Shown here one piece after another: positions 8,746-17,092 of a stretch of DNA of 64,000 nucleotides (its first letter is position 1; each line of letters opens with the position of its first letter). Source of the DNA: Sporomusa ovata DSM 2662 (GTDB lineage: Bacteria > Bacillota > Negativicutes > Sporomusales > Sporomusaceae). The notes below the pieces were generated by a model. The model saw nothing but the letters and a program-made list of their open reading frames with translations, did not search any database and was not told where the DNA came from. Made by a program: the position numbers and the translations under genes. The stretch is from assembly GCF_000445445.1 (NCBI RefSeq), contig NZ_ASXP01000001.1, forward strand, positions 542,501-606,500, given 5' to 3'.

Positions 8746-10285
8746 GTTAACAAATGCAATTGGTCGTGACCTGCCGGAATCTATTGAAGGATATGGTAAG
8801 GTGCGGCCTTTTGCCGGTGCTTTTGCCACACTGCCTGATATGCCGCGCCAGGCACCAAAGGTAAAACGGGCATTGCCTGGTGAGCAAAAGCTGGTAAATG
8901 ATATAGAGACAGTATTTAAACGAATCCCGATAAAAGATGGCATGACACTCTCTTTCCACCATCATTTACGAAATGGCGATGGCGTTGTCAACATGGTGCT
9001 TGCTGTTGCTGCTAAGTTGGGACTTAAGAACCTAACCGTTGCAGTGAGCTCGGTATTTCCAGTACATGCTCCACTGGTGGAATATGTTAAAAAGGGTGTG
9101 GTTGTAGGGCTTGACACTAACTATATGTCGGGTCCGGTAGCACAAGCTGTGTCGAGCGGTGTATTTCCCCAACCTGTAGTGATGCGGACCCACGGTGGTC
9201 GTGCGCGAGCGATAGAATGTGGGCAACTAAAAATTGACGTAGCCTTCATTGCTGCTCCTGCGGCTGACGATTATGGCAATGTGAATGGCGTAGAAGGTCC
9301 TGCTGCCTGCGGTTCACTCGGCTATGCTATTCCTGACGCCCAGTATGCCGACCATGTTGTCGCCATTACAGATCATCTGATGCCCTATCCGTTATCACCT
9401 ATCTCTATTCCGCAGACACGCGTCGACTATGTTGTCAAAGTAGATTGTATCGGTGATCCGAAAGGTATTGTTTCCGGTACGACGAAAATCACACGCGATC
9501 CTGTCGGTCTTAAAATTGCAGAAACAACGGCTAAAGTTATTAAAGCTGCTGGTTTGCTAAAAGATGATTTTTCCTTCCAGACAGGAGCCGGTGGCGCGTC
9601 ACTCGCAGCTGCCTATTATGTACGGCAGATGATGGAAGAAGCAGGCGTTACGGGTAGCTTTGCCTTAGGCGGTATAACCGGCTATATGGTGGAGATGCTG
9701 GAGGCTGGGCTTTTTAGAAAACTGATTGATGTGCAGAGCTTTGATCTTGATGCTGTGCGGTCTATAGCGGCTAATCCCAAACACTTGGAAGTAGGCGCCG
9801 ACTTTTATGCCAGTCCCTTTACTATGGGAGCTGCTGTAAATAAACTGGATGTAGTGGTGCTTGGGGCCACTGAGATTGATACAGCTTTTAATGTTAATGT
9901 AGTTACTGGTTCTGATGGTGTTGTTATGGGTGGGTCAGGCGGACATAGTGATGCAGCTGCCGGTGCCAAGATGACCATTATTGTCGCTAATTTGCTGCGC
10001 GGTCGGCTGCCGATTATCAAAGGACAAGTGTTAACGGCAACTACTCCTGGCGAGACGGTAGATGTGCTGGTTACCGAACGCGGCATAGCAGTTAATCCGA
10101 ACCGTACAGATCTCTATGAAAAATTTAAAGCCGCGGGTTTGCCGTTAAAAACAGTAGAAGAACTAAAGGAATTGGCTGAAAAAATGGCGGGCATACCTGA
10201 AAATATTACTACTGGAGAAAAAATTGTGGCCGTGGTCGAATATCGTGACGGTACTGTGATTGATGTAGTGCGTCAAGCAAAGTAA
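8738..10285 (+). CDS. citF: Citramalate/citrate lyase alpha subunit
   Basis: This is the alpha subunit of about 515 residues, a CoA-transferase family enzyme that exchanges the acetyl group on the acyl carrier for the substrate. The start MNKLTNAIGRDLPE is preceded by GAGGAGG at a good distance; the longer open frame from 8663 runs back into citE and is rejected. Typical segments are LSFHHHLRNGD and GSGGHSDAAAGA. It completes the three-subunit lyase. Confidence 0.94.
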   Translation: MNKLTNAIGRDLPESIEGYGKVRPFAGAFATLPDMPRQAPKVKRALPGEQKLVNDIETVFKRIPIKDGMTLSFHHHLRNGDGVVNMVLAVAAKLGLKNLTVAVSSVFPVHAPLVEYVKKGVVVGLDTNYMSGPVAQAVSSGVFPQPVVMRTHGGRARAIECGQLKIDVAFIAAPAADDYGNVNGVEGPAACGSLGYAIPDAQYADHVVAITDHLMPYPLSPISIPQTRVDYVVKVDCIGDPKGIVSGTTKITRDPVGLKIAETTAKVIKAAGLLKDDFSFQTGAGGASLAAAYYVRQMMEEAGVTGSFALGGITGYMVEMLEAGLFRKLIDVQSFDLDAVRSIAANPKHLEVGADFYASPFTMGAAVNKLDVVVLGATEIDTAFNVNVVTGSDGVVMGGSGGHSDAAAGAKMTIIVANLLRGRLPIIKGQVLTATTPGETVDVLVTERGIAVNPNRTDLYEKFKAAGLPLKTVEELKELAEKMAGIPENITTGEKIVAVVEYRDGTVIDVVRQAK

Positions 10286-10314
10286 ATACACCTGGCAGTT
10301 AAGGAGGCGCTGGC

Positions 10315-11361
10315 ATGTGGGAAAACTATGATATACGGGAAATAAACCTGGATAGCCCCGGAGAAGTAGAAAGTGTTCGTGCTTTCCTTGCTGCTTTTGA
10401 TCTTACTTTTACGGCTGCTGTTGACTACACGATTGCTTTTTATCAAAATAATGAAATGATTGCTACTGGCTCGCTAGCGGGGGAAGTGCTACGGAATATT
10501 GCTGTTGCTCCTCAAATGCAAGGCGAAGGTTTGACTGCTGATGTGGTAAGCCGCCTGATACAGCAAGCCGGGCAGCGCGGTATTTACCACTACTTTATCT
10601 ATACGAAACCCAGTGCTGCACCTATGTTTACTGCGTTAGGATTTAAGGAGCTAGCCCGTAGTGAGCCACATGTTATACTACTGGAGGCCGGGATAGGCAC
10701 ACTTGACGAGTATTGCCGGGAAATATCCCGAAAAGTCGAAGGCTTGCCGTCTGGTTCAAGGGCCGCATTAGTAGTCAATTGTAATCCATTTACGCTGGGG
10801 CACAAGGCTGTAATCTCTAAAGCAGCCCAAGATAATCAAGCCGTTGTTGTGCTTGTTGTCAGCGAAGAACGCTCGTTGTTTCCCTTTGCTGTCCGCTTGC
10901 GCCTGGTGCAGGAGGGACTGGCTGAATTCAACAATATTTTGGTTTTGCCTGCTGGTAAATACATTATTTCCGCAGCAACCTTTCCTGGCTATTTTACGCG
11001 TGGAGAAGCTACTGTTATGGCACAGACACGTCTTGATGCTACGATATTTGCCCGCTACATTGCACCAGCTCTGGGCATCACCAGGCGTTATGTGGGAGAG
11101 GAACCTTATTGCGCAACGACTTGCAGCTATAATGACGCCTTGTCTGATATTTTGCCACAATATGGGATTGGTCTTGAGACTATACCCCGTATTACTGTTG
11201 GTGGCAAGGTTATCAGTGCATCACAGGTACGGGAGTTTATTCGTCAGGATAACTGGCCGGCAATTAAAGAACTGGTTCCTGATACTACATACAAGTATCT
11301 AATCTCGCCAGAAGCTCAGCCAGTGCTTGCTACTATTAAAGCAGTGGATTCGCGGCATTGA
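10315..11361 (+). CDS. citC: [Citrate (pro-3S)-lyase] ligase
   Basis: This protein acetylates the thiol of the lyase acyl carrier with ATP and acetate (EC 6.2.1.22), switching the lyase on. It has 348 residues. The N-terminal part is a GNAT-like fold (IAVAPQMQGEGLT), and the C-terminal part is a nucleotidyltransferase with NCNPFTLGH at about residues 156-164. A typical ISASQVREFI segment lies near the end. CitX and CitG, needed to make and load the prosthetic group, are not in the window. Confidence 0.93.
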   Translation: MWENYDIREINLDSPGEVESVRAFLAAFDLTFTAAVDYTIAFYQNNEMIATGSLAGEVLRNIAVAPQMQGEGLTADVVSRLIQQAGQRGIYHYFIYTKPSAAPMFTALGFKELARSEPHVILLEAGIGTLDEYCREISRKVEGLPSGSRAALVVNCNPFTLGHKAVISKAAQDNQAVVVLVVSEERSLFPFAVRLRLVQEGLAEFNNILVLPAGKYIISAATFPGYFTRGEATVMAQTRLDATIFARYIAPALGITRRYVGEEPYCATTCSYNDALSDILPQYGIGLETIPRITVGGKVISASQVREFIRQDNWPAIKELVPDTTYKYLISPEAQPVLATIKAVDSRH

Positions 11362-11372
11362 AATTTAATGCA

Positions 11373-11400
11373 ATGACAGGTACAATATAGCATATATAAT
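11373..11400 (+). promoter_or_regulatory. Weak promoter candidate before malic enzyme
   Basis: ATGACA (11373-11378) and TATAAT (11395-11400) are 16 bases apart. The -35 match is poor, but the spacer after citC is long enough for an own promoter. Confidence 0.3.
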
Positions 11401-11426
11401 GTGTAATTTGCTTACTCTATATATTC

Positions 11427-11540
11427 CGCAATAAAGAAGTTTACAGGCACAGGCGGGTGGTGTATTGACAACGCTCCACCACTAACGTTTGACTTCCGCT
11501 TTTGCCAACACACCACCCGCCTGCAAAAATCTTTATCGCG
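11427..11540. repeat. Palindromic intergenic element
   Basis: The two ends form a long imperfect inverted repeat. A 14-bp perfect core, CAGGCGGGTGGTGT (11450-11463) with its complement at 11510-11523, is extended outward by about 21 bases that match at 17 positions. The 46-base centre does not fold obviously. It may be a small non-autonomous mobile palindrome or a leader hairpin of the malic enzyme gene. It encodes nothing convincing. Confidence 0.55.
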
Positions 11541-11593
11541 TTGTATAGTAGAAAAACACGCATTGTTACCAAAGTATAGGGGGCTTATAATAA

Positions 11594-12823
11594 ATGGATA
11601 TAGGCGAAGCAGCATTAAAACTTCACCGTGATAATCAAGGAAAATTGGCAGTAACCTCAAAAGTACCATTATCCTCCAGGCATGACCTTAGTTTGGCTTA
11701 TACGCCAGGAGTTGCAAAACCGTGCATGGAAATAAAAGACAACAAAGAGTTGTCTTTTGAACTTACCTGCCGGGGCAATATGATTGCCGTAGTTTCTGAT
11801 GGTACCCGCGTCTTAGGCCTGGGCGATATTGGACCGGAAGCAGCTCTGCCGGTAATGGAAGGCAAATCTGTTTTATTTAAGATGTTTGGTGATATTGATG
11901 CTGTACCTATTTGTCTTGACACCAAAGATCCTGATAAAATCATTGAAACCGTTAAACTTTTGCAGCCTACTTTTGCGGGGATTAATTTAGAAGACTTATC
12001 CTCACCAAAGTGCTATGACATTGAAGATGCGTTGAAAGAACAAATGGATATTCCGGTTTTTCATGACGACCAGCATGGAACAGCTATTGCTGCAGTATCG
12101 GCGCTAATGGGCGCACTGCGTTTTGTAAAAAAAGAGCTGGCAACAGCTAAGATTGTTGTTAATGGTGCTGGCGCTGCCGGTACTGCCATTGGGCGGTTGC
12201 TGGTTAATGCCGGTGCAAAAAATGTATTTATGGTTGATGTTCACGGCGCGCTGCAAAAAGGTACAACAGGCCTTAATCGTGTTCAGACTGAATTAGCTAA
12301 GGTCACCAATCTAACTAAACTAGAGGGCAACCTGGAATTTGTGTCCCAACATGCAGATGCATTGCTTGGCGTTTCGGCTCCAGGGGCCTTTACCAACGAT
12401 ATTATCCAAAGCATGAACCCGGATTCTATTGTGCTTGCCATGGCTAATCCGATACCTGAAATAAGCTATGAGGATGCCAAAGCTGCCGGAGCCAAAGTAG
12501 CTGGGACAGGACGTTCTGATGCTCCCAATCAAGTAAATAATGTAACTGTGTTTCCCGGTGTGTTCCGGGGAGCTATTGACGTAAGAGCGCGTCAAATCAA
12601 TGAAGCTATGAAGATTGCGGCCGTTAAGGCGATTAGTAGTATGATTCCTGAGAATGAGCTCAGAGAAGACTATATTGTGCCTGATCCTTTCGATCCACGT
12701 ATTGCACCTGCTGTTGCTGCCGCTGTAGCTAAGGCTGCTATGGAGACAGGGGTAGCCCGGATCAACGTTGATCCTGAGGAAATTCGTAAAAGAACAGCTG
12801 AACGGATTAAGCATAACCGTTAA
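11594..12823 (+). CDS. NAD(P)-dependent malic enzyme
   Basis: This enzyme decarboxylates malate to pyruvate (EC 1.1.1.38-40). The 409-residue length is that of the short bacterial form without a phosphotransacetylase tail. The malic domain has YTPGVAKPCMEI and FHDDQHGTA, and the dinucleotide fold has VVNGAGAAGTAIGRLL. Its place between the lyase genes and the hydratase suggests it feeds C4 acids into pyruvate alongside the methylaspartate route. Confidence 0.93.
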   Translation: MDIGEAALKLHRDNQGKLAVTSKVPLSSRHDLSLAYTPGVAKPCMEIKDNKELSFELTCRGNMIAVVSDGTRVLGLGDIGPEAALPVMEGKSVLFKMFGDIDAVPICLDTKDPDKIIETVKLLQPTFAGINLEDLSSPKCYDIEDALKEQMDIPVFHDDQHGTAIAAVSALMGALRFVKKELATAKIVVNGAGAAGTAIGRLLVNAGAKNVFMVDVHGALQKGTTGLNRVQTELAKVTNLTKLEGNLEFVSQHADALLGVSAPGAFTNDIIQSMNPDSIVLAMANPIPEISYEDAKAAGAKVAGTGRSDAPNQVNNVTVFPGVFRGAIDVRARQINEAMKIAAVKAISSMIPENELREDYIVPDPFDPRIAPAVAAAVAKAAMETGVARINVDPEEIRKRTAERIKHNR

Positions 12824-12836
12824 GTTAGGAGGAAGA

Positions 12837-13682
12837 ATGCGTACAATTGATGCTTCACAAATCACAGAGGCTATTGCCAAGCTTGCTGTTGATGCTAATT
12901 ATTATTTGTCTGACGATATGCGCAGTGCATTAGAAACGGCCAAGGAGCAAGAAGAGTCGCCGCTGGGGAAAGCTATTATTGGACAATTGGTAGAAAACGC
13001 CTGCATTGCCCGTGACGAACAAGTTCCTATTTGCCAAGATACGGGGATGGCTGTCATATTTATGGAAATTGGTCAAGATGTTCACATTGTTGGCGGCAGT
13101 TTGTCTGATGCCGTTAATGCGGGAGTGGCTAAGGGCTACACCGAAGGTTATTTAAGAAAATCAGTGGTTTCAGAACCATTGTTTAACCGCAAAAATACCG
13201 GCAACAATACGCCGGCAGTATTACATACCACTATCGTTCCTGGTGATAAAATTAAGATTGTTTTGGCCCCTAAAGGTTTTGGTAGTGAGAACATGAGTGC
13301 ACTCAAAATGTACAAGCCCTCAGATGGCTTGCCGGCCATTAAGAAGTTTCTTGTAGACACTATTTTTAATGCGGGTCCTAATCCCTGTCCGCCAATTGTT
13401 GTTGGTATTGGTATCGGCGGTACGATGGAGAAAGCGGCATTTTTGGCTAAAAAAGCTTTAATTCGCCCTGTCAATCAGCGAAATTCCCATCCTGAATATG
13501 CTAAACTTGAACAAGAATTTCTAAGTCTAGTCAATCAAACAGGAGTAGGGGCGCAAGGGCTTGGCGGAAAGATAACGGCACTTGCTGTTAATATCGAATA
13601 CTATCCAACTCATATAGCTGGCTTGCCAGTGGCGATCAATATCAATTGTCATGCCACCCGCCATGCTGAAGTTGAGTTATAG
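12837..13682 (+). CDS. Class I fumarase/mesaconase alpha subunit
   Basis: This is the N-terminal (alpha) subunit of an iron-sulfur hydro-lyase of the fumarate/tartrate/mesaconate group, 281 residues. The start MRTIDASQITEAIA follows TTAGGAGGA; the longer frame into the malic enzyme is rejected. Segments QVPICQDTGMAVIFM and PNPCPPIVVGIGIGG are typical, with cysteines positioned for the 4Fe-4S cluster. In the methylaspartate pathway a two-subunit enzyme of this class hydrates mesaconate to (S)-citramalate. The gene context makes that role likelier than, or additional to, fumarate hydration. Confidence 0.9.
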   Translation: MRTIDASQITEAIAKLAVDANYYLSDDMRSALETAKEQEESPLGKAIIGQLVENACIARDEQVPICQDTGMAVIFMEIGQDVHIVGGSLSDAVNAGVAKGYTEGYLRKSVVSEPLFNRKNTGNNTPAVLHTTIVPGDKIKIVLAPKGFGSENMSALKMYKPSDGLPAIKKFLVDTIFNAGPNPCPPIVVGIGIGGTMEKAAFLAKKALIRPVNQRNSHPEYAKLEQEFLSLVNQTGVGAQGLGGKITALAVNIEYYPTHIAGLPVAININCHATRHAEVEL

Positions 13683-13695
13683 AGAGGTACTAGAG

Positions 13696-14259
13696 ATGGA
13701 AAATACAATAAAAATTGCCACTCCGCTGACCGAGGATAAAGCCCGTAAGCTTAAAGCCGGTGACTTTGTTCTTATTACCGGCACCATTTATACTTCACGG
13801 GATGCCGCACATAAACGCATGGTGGAAGCCTTGGCTTCAGGTGAAAAACTGCCGGTTGATTTTAACGATCAAATTATCTATTATGTTGGCCCAACTCCAG
13901 CCAAACCGGGCCAGGCAATTGGTTCGGCCGGACCAACTACCAGTAGTCGGATGGACGCCTATGCGCCGCGCATGCTTGAAGAAGGTTTGCGGGGGATGAT
14001 TGGCAAGGGCTACCGTTCCCCGGCTGTTGTGGAGGCTATGAAAAAACATGGTGCCGTATATTTTGCCGCTACCGGTGGCGCGGCAGCCCTGATTGCCAAA
14101 ACTATAAAAAAATATGAGGTTTTGGCGTATGAGGACCTTGGACCTGAGGCACTGGCCCGTTTAACTGTGGAGGACTTTCCGGCAATCGTTGTTATTGACA
14201 GCGAAGGTCGAAACTTTTATGAACAAGGCCAAGAAAAATACCGCACGATCAATTGCTAA
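13696..14259 (+). CDS. Class I fumarase/mesaconase beta subunit
   Basis: This 187-residue C-terminal (beta) subunit pairs with the preceding gene. Typical segments are GDFVLITGTIYTSRDAAH, YVGPTPAKPGQAIGSAGP and TSSRMDAYAPRMLE. The start at 13696 follows GAGAGG after the alpha stop. Together the two supply the missing hydratase between ammonia-lyase and citramalate lyase. This is the last gene of the fermentation run. A stem (14266-14276 with 14294-14304) follows but lacks a T tract. Confidence 0.91.
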   Translation: MENTIKIATPLTEDKARKLKAGDFVLITGTIYTSRDAAHKRMVEALASGEKLPVDFNDQIIYYVGPTPAKPGQAIGSAGPTTSSRMDAYAPRMLEEGLRGMIGKGYRSPAVVEAMKKHGAVYFAATGGAAALIAKTIKKYEVLAYEDLGPEALARLTVEDFPAIVVIDSEGRNFYEQGQEKYRTINC

Positions 14260-14265
14260 TGGATC

Positions 14266-14304
14266 TTTGGATGCCGTTAAACCAAAGCCTTGGCGGCATC
14301 CAAA
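14266..14304 (+). terminator. Hairpin at the end of the fermentation operon
   Basis: TTTGGATGCCG (14266-14276) pairs perfectly with CGGCATCCAAA (14294-14304). No T run follows on either strand, so termination is uncertain, but the position after the last gene fits. Confidence 0.45.
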
Positions 14305-14366
14305 AAATACATTGAAACCCTGCTTGACAAACAAATGAAATATCAGTATAATATGTTTTGTGACTA

Positions 14367-14443
14367 CGGGGCGTGGCTCAGTTTGGTAGAGTACCTGGCT
14401 TGGGACCAGGGGGTCGCAGGTTCGAATCCTGCCGCTCCGACCA
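14367..14443 (+). tRNA. tRNA-Pro (TGG)
   Basis: Acceptor stem CGGGGCG with CGCTCCG, discriminator A and encoded CCA. Anticodon loop CTTGGGA gives TGG for proline. Length 77 nt. Confidence 0.96.
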
Positions 14444-14472
14444 CTTTATCTTAGGATAAAAAAGTCATTGTT

Positions 14473-14546
14473 GCGGGTGTAGCTCAATGGTAGAGCACTA
14501 GCCTTCCAAGCTAGCTACGAGGGTTCGATTCCCTTCACCCGCTCCA
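14473..14546 (+). tRNA. tRNA-Gly (TCC)
   Basis: Acceptor stem GCGGGTG with CACCCGC, discriminator T and encoded CCA. Anticodon loop CTTCCAA gives TCC for glycine. Length 74 nt. Confidence 0.96.
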
Positions 14547-14567
14547 TTTTATGTCTAATAACATTAT

Positions 14568-14643
14568 GCGCCTGTAGCTCAGCGGATAGAGCAACCGCCT
14601 TCTAAGCGGTTGGTCGTAGGTTCAATTCCTACCAGGCGTGCCA
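14568..14643 (+). tRNA. tRNA-Arg (TCT), integration target
   Basis: Acceptor stem GCGCCTG with CAGGCGT (one G-U), discriminator G and encoded CCA. Anticodon loop CTTCTAA gives TCT for arginine. Its 3' 45 bases, from CTTCTAAGCGG to CCA, recur at 15974-16018 and about 16947-16990, showing that this gene is an integrase attachment site. Confidence 0.96.
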
Positions 14644-14961
14644 GGAAAAACAAGGCTTCCGAGGATTCGGGAGTCTTTTGTTATGTTAAATGAAGGATAG
14701 TATATTTTATACAAATAACAATAGTTACATATAAATGCAGAAGACAGGTTTACGTTTGCCTGTTTTTTCATTTGCAGCTTTCCTTGCATGGGCTATTAAG
14801 GTTTCTATTATATTTCAGTTTCTTGTTCTGCTGATTCCAGTACGTGTGCGTATATATCGGTAGTAGTACTAGTGTTATCTTTCTGACGGATAACAAAGGG
14901 GTTTATTGAAGGAATACCCTTTGCGGGTGAGGGTGATAGTAGAAATGTTTCCACAAGCTGA
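14599..14961 (+). repeat. Direct repeat copy 1 (att plus integrase tail)
   Basis: This 363-bp segment starts in the anticodon arm of tRNA-Arg and is nearly identical to 15974-16338. It contains the tRNA 3' half, a terminator-like stem (about 14647-14682) with a T tract, and the end of an integrase gene on the minus strand. Differences between copies are few, for example a missing CA near 14894 and changes near 14788 and 14815. Confidence 0.9.
14808..14900 (-). pseudogene. Integrase C-terminal relic, copy 1
   Basis: Read on the minus strand, the last codons give VIRQKDNTSTTTDIYAHVLE and end shortly after. This is the end of a tyrosine recombinase, where the catalytic tyrosine sits in a (S)TT-x-D-I-Y-x-H-V context. 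The rest of the enzyme is missing. It points toward the tRNA-Arg att site, the orientation expected of an integrase at a tRNA. Confidence 0.65.
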
Positions 14962-14964
14962 GAA

Positions 14965-15006
14965 GTGACATAGGGGGACGTTTCTTTTTTGGCAATATTA
15001 GAGCGG
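14965..15006. repeat. Short dispersed repeat (REP-like), copy 1
   Basis: This block beginning GTGACATAGGGGGACGTTTC and ending with GGCAATATTAGAG is repeated with few changes at 19427-19464. The wording is reminiscent of REP-type repeats linked to Y1 (IS200-like) transposases, but no transposase is present here. The assignment is tentative. Confidence 0.45.
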
Positions 15007-15160
15007 ATATGCAGCAGAGTACTATTACTGCGCTTGAAAAAATGGATATGGGCAAGTACAACAACGAAACGGAATAAGCCACACAAGGCCTATAGATTTT
15101 CTTGTAAAATGGTTCCGTATGTGGTATCATAAACATATCGAAGAATAAGGCGGTTATATC

Positions 15161-15424
15161 ATGAGTCAATTGGAAAAATTACTATTGCGTATCATCAATA
15201 ACCCCAAAACTGTTCGATTTGAGGAATTGGATAAACTGCTGCAAAGAGCGGAGTTCGAGCGGTTTCAGCCAAAGGGAGGGTCAAGTCATTATATTTATCG
15301 AAAAGATGATTACCATATGACCATACCGCGAAAAACGCCTTATATCAAAGAAATTTATGTAAAACGTGCAATTGAGGCGATAGGAGACTATTTTAGCAAG
15401 GAGATGGATGAAGATGCCGATTGA
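15161..15424 (+). CDS. hicA: HicA-type mRNA interferase toxin
   Basis: This 87-residue protein matches the small double-stranded RNA-binding-like HicA fold. The core GGSSHYIYRKDDYHMTIP contains the catalytic histidine expected after the glycine-serine pair. HicA toxins cleave mRNA when not held by HicB. It lies just upstream of and overlaps hicB by 17 bases. It is cargo inside the first tRNA-Arg bracket. Confidence 0.85.
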   Translation: MSQLEKLLLRIINNPKTVRFEELDKLLQRAEFERFQPKGGSSHYIYRKDDYHMTIPRKTPYIKEIYVKRAIEAIGDYFSKEMDEDAD

Positions 15425-15785
15425 AAAGAATCTTGATTATTATATGTCATTGCCGTATCGTGAAGTCATAGAGTCTTCACCAGAAGGCGGTTATGTTGCG
15501 ACAATCCCTGACCTCAAGGGGTGCATAACACAGGCAGAAACACTTACGGAGTTAGTGGATATGATTAAAGACGCGAAAATGTGCTGGTTGGAAAGCGCGC
15601 TAGATTATGGAACTGAAATTCCGGAACCAACCTCGGAAGCACATGATGAATATAGCGGAAGTTATAGACTTAGAATTCCTAAGTCGTTACACAAAGAATT
15701 GGCTATAAGAGCAAAACAAGAAAAGGTTAGCCTTAATTCAATGACAACATATGCGATTAACAAAGGGTTGGCGGCACTAAAGTGA
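15408..15785 (+). CDS. hicB: HicB-type antitoxin
   Basis: This 125-residue antitoxin has a partial RNase H-like N-terminal domain (SSPEGGYVATIPDLKGCITQ) and a ribbon-helix-helix C-terminus (YRLRIPKSLHKELAIRAKQE) for operator binding. It should neutralise HicA and repress the pair. A start at 15408 or 15414 is possible. A fragment of a second, related hicB is present at 17093-17146. Confidence 0.88.
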   Translation: MKMPIEKNLDYYMSLPYREVIESSPEGGYVATIPDLKGCITQAETLTELVDMIKDAKMCWLESALDYGTEIPEPTSEAHDEYSGSYRLRIPKSLHKELAIRAKQEKVSLNSMTTYAINKGLAALK

Positions 15786-15973
15786 AATGTTGGGATAATG
15801 CTAAGGCAGCAGTATAGCGGCCTTTCCTCCTTTTTTTGTGGGGTGATTTGTGGGGCAATACGCTATAAAATCGAGTAGAAACATTAGAACAGATAAAACT
15901 AAAAAGCCCGTAGAATCTAGGTTTTACAGCACTCTACAGGCTGGGAATAATATGTAAAACACCTTTTTGCGAA
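15786..15973. other. Non-coding right part of the first island
   Basis: Between hicB and the second att copy I see no gene. The stretch carries a T-run and short A-rich segments only. Confidence 0.4.
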
Positions 15974-16338
15974 CTTCTAAGCGGTTGGTCGTAGGTTCAA
16001 TTCCTACCAGGCGTGCCAGGAAAAACAAGGCTTCCGAGGATTCGGGAGTCTTTTGTTATGTTAAATGAAGGATAGTATATTTTATACAAATAACAATAGT
16101 TACATATAAATGCAGAAGACAGGTTTACGTTTGCCTGTTTTTTCATTTGCAGCTTTCCTTGCACGGGCTATTAAGGTTTCTATTATATTTTGGTTTCTTG
16201 TTCTGCTGATTCCAGTACGTGTGCGTATATATCGGTAGTAGTACTAGTGTTATCTTTCTGACGGATAACACAAAGGGGTTTATTGAAGGAATACCCTTTG
16301 CGGGTGAGGGTGATAGTAGAAATGTTTCCACAAGCTGA
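15974..16338 (+). repeat. Direct repeat copy 2 (att plus integrase tail)
   Basis: This 365-bp copy of 14599-14961 begins with the tRNA-Arg 3' segment (15974-16018) without the 5' half of the tRNA. It carries the same terminator-like stem and the same minus-strand integrase tail. It marks the junction between the first and second decayed elements. Confidence 0.9.
16185..16275 (-). pseudogene. Integrase C-terminal relic, copy 2
   Basis: This is the same minus-strand integrase end (TSTTTDIYAHV region) as copy 1, with small indels that disturb the frame upstream. It is non-functional. Confidence 0.55.
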
Positions 16339-16451
16339 TAACAGCCAACATTCAAACTATTCATAGCTATCGTTCTGAACGATAACAAATTTGTTGAGAC
16401 TTTGGCTCCTGACAATTCAGAAGTCAAAAATAACTATCCCGCCCACAAAGG

Positions 16452-16478
16452 AAAAAAATAACCGGCGCAATGGCCGGA
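16452..16478 (-). terminator. Terminator of the coiled-coil gene
   Basis: On the minus strand a GC-rich stem (CCGGC 16462-16466 with GCCGG 16473-16477) is followed by TTATTTTTTT, directly after the stop codon at 16482. Confidence 0.8.
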
Positions 16479-16481
16479 GTA

Positions 16482-16832
16482 TTACTTAACTGCTTTTAGC
16501 TGATGTATGGCTGCTTCCTGCTGGAATAGGCGGGAATTAAGAACTTCAAACTTAGCGTTCAATTCGGCAACATCCTCTTTAGTGGCCGCCTTACCGGTTA
16601 AAACATTCAAACCATGACCGATACTATGAGTTTGGGCATTCAATTCTTCAGTTCGGTGCAGCAGAGCTTTGATAAACTCGGTGTTTTCACGCTGCTGGCC
16701 TGCGATATTGCTGACGGTAGTCTTTAAGTCGGTCAGATCGGACTCTATACGGTCAAAGCATTTATTAGTCTGTTGTTGACCTTCTTCCATGCGGTCAAGT
16801 CGAGCGATAATCTGTTTTAGCAATTCCTCCAT
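16482..16832 (-). CDS. Small coiled-coil protein of unknown function
   Basis: This 116-residue charged protein begins MEELLKQIIARLDRME. It has long heptad-like helices (DRIESDLTDLKTTVSNIAGQ) and few aromatics, so it is probably an elongated coiled coil. The ATG at 16832 has AAAGGA upstream; the longer open frame has no good start. It lies inside the second island as cargo and has its own terminator. I do not recognise its function. Confidence 0.7.
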   Translation of the reverse strand: MEELLKQIIARLDRMEEGQQQTNKCFDRIESDLTDLKTTVSNIAGQQRENTEFIKALLHRTEELNAQTHSIGHGLNVLTGKAATKEDVAELNAKFEVLNSRLFQQEAAIHQLKAVK

Positions 16833-16946
16833 GGTGAGCACCGTCCTTTCGTGTATTCTCATTGTAGCATTATTGAGGGCGGGTAGCAATGTACATATAA
16901 GGGTTTGTAGGATTAGAAAAAATGGATTATACAGACCAAATCCAAT

Positions 16947-16990
16947 TTCTAAGCGGTTGGCCGTAGGTTCAATTCCTACCAGGCGTGCCA
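16947..16990 (+). repeat. Third tRNA-Arg 3' copy (outer att)
   Basis: TTCTAAGCGG through to GCGTGCCA repeats the tRNA-Arg 3' end with a single change in the T-arm region. It is followed at 17000-17040 by a T-tailed terminator stem, which was probably the original terminator of tRNA-Arg before the insertions. Confidence 0.85.
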
Positions 16991-16999
16991 GAGAAATGT

Positions 17000-17040
17000 A
17001 GCATCTACGCGGGTTTTTCACCCTTGTAGGTGCTCTTTTT
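17000..17040 (+). terminator. Probable original tRNA-Arg terminator
   Basis: AGCATCTAC (17000-17008) pairs with GTAGGTGCT (17026-17034) and is followed by TCTTTTTATT. It sits just after the outermost att copy. Confidence 0.75.
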
Positions 17041-17092
17041 ATTGTAAAAATAAAACAAAGTATCAGTAACCCCGTCCCATTGACACCTGAGT

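Noticed and set aside
8332..8943. 203-codon minus-strand open frame across citE/citF
   Set aside because: It is antisense to two well-supported overlapping genes, has no family features and no ribosome site.
12320..12880. 186-codon minus-strand open frame over malic enzyme
   Set aside because: Antisense shadow of a conserved gene; composition is not protein-like.
14266..14304. Classical rho-independent terminator after the hydratase
   Set aside because: The stem is good but lacks a T run on both strands, so it is listed only as a hairpin with low confidence.
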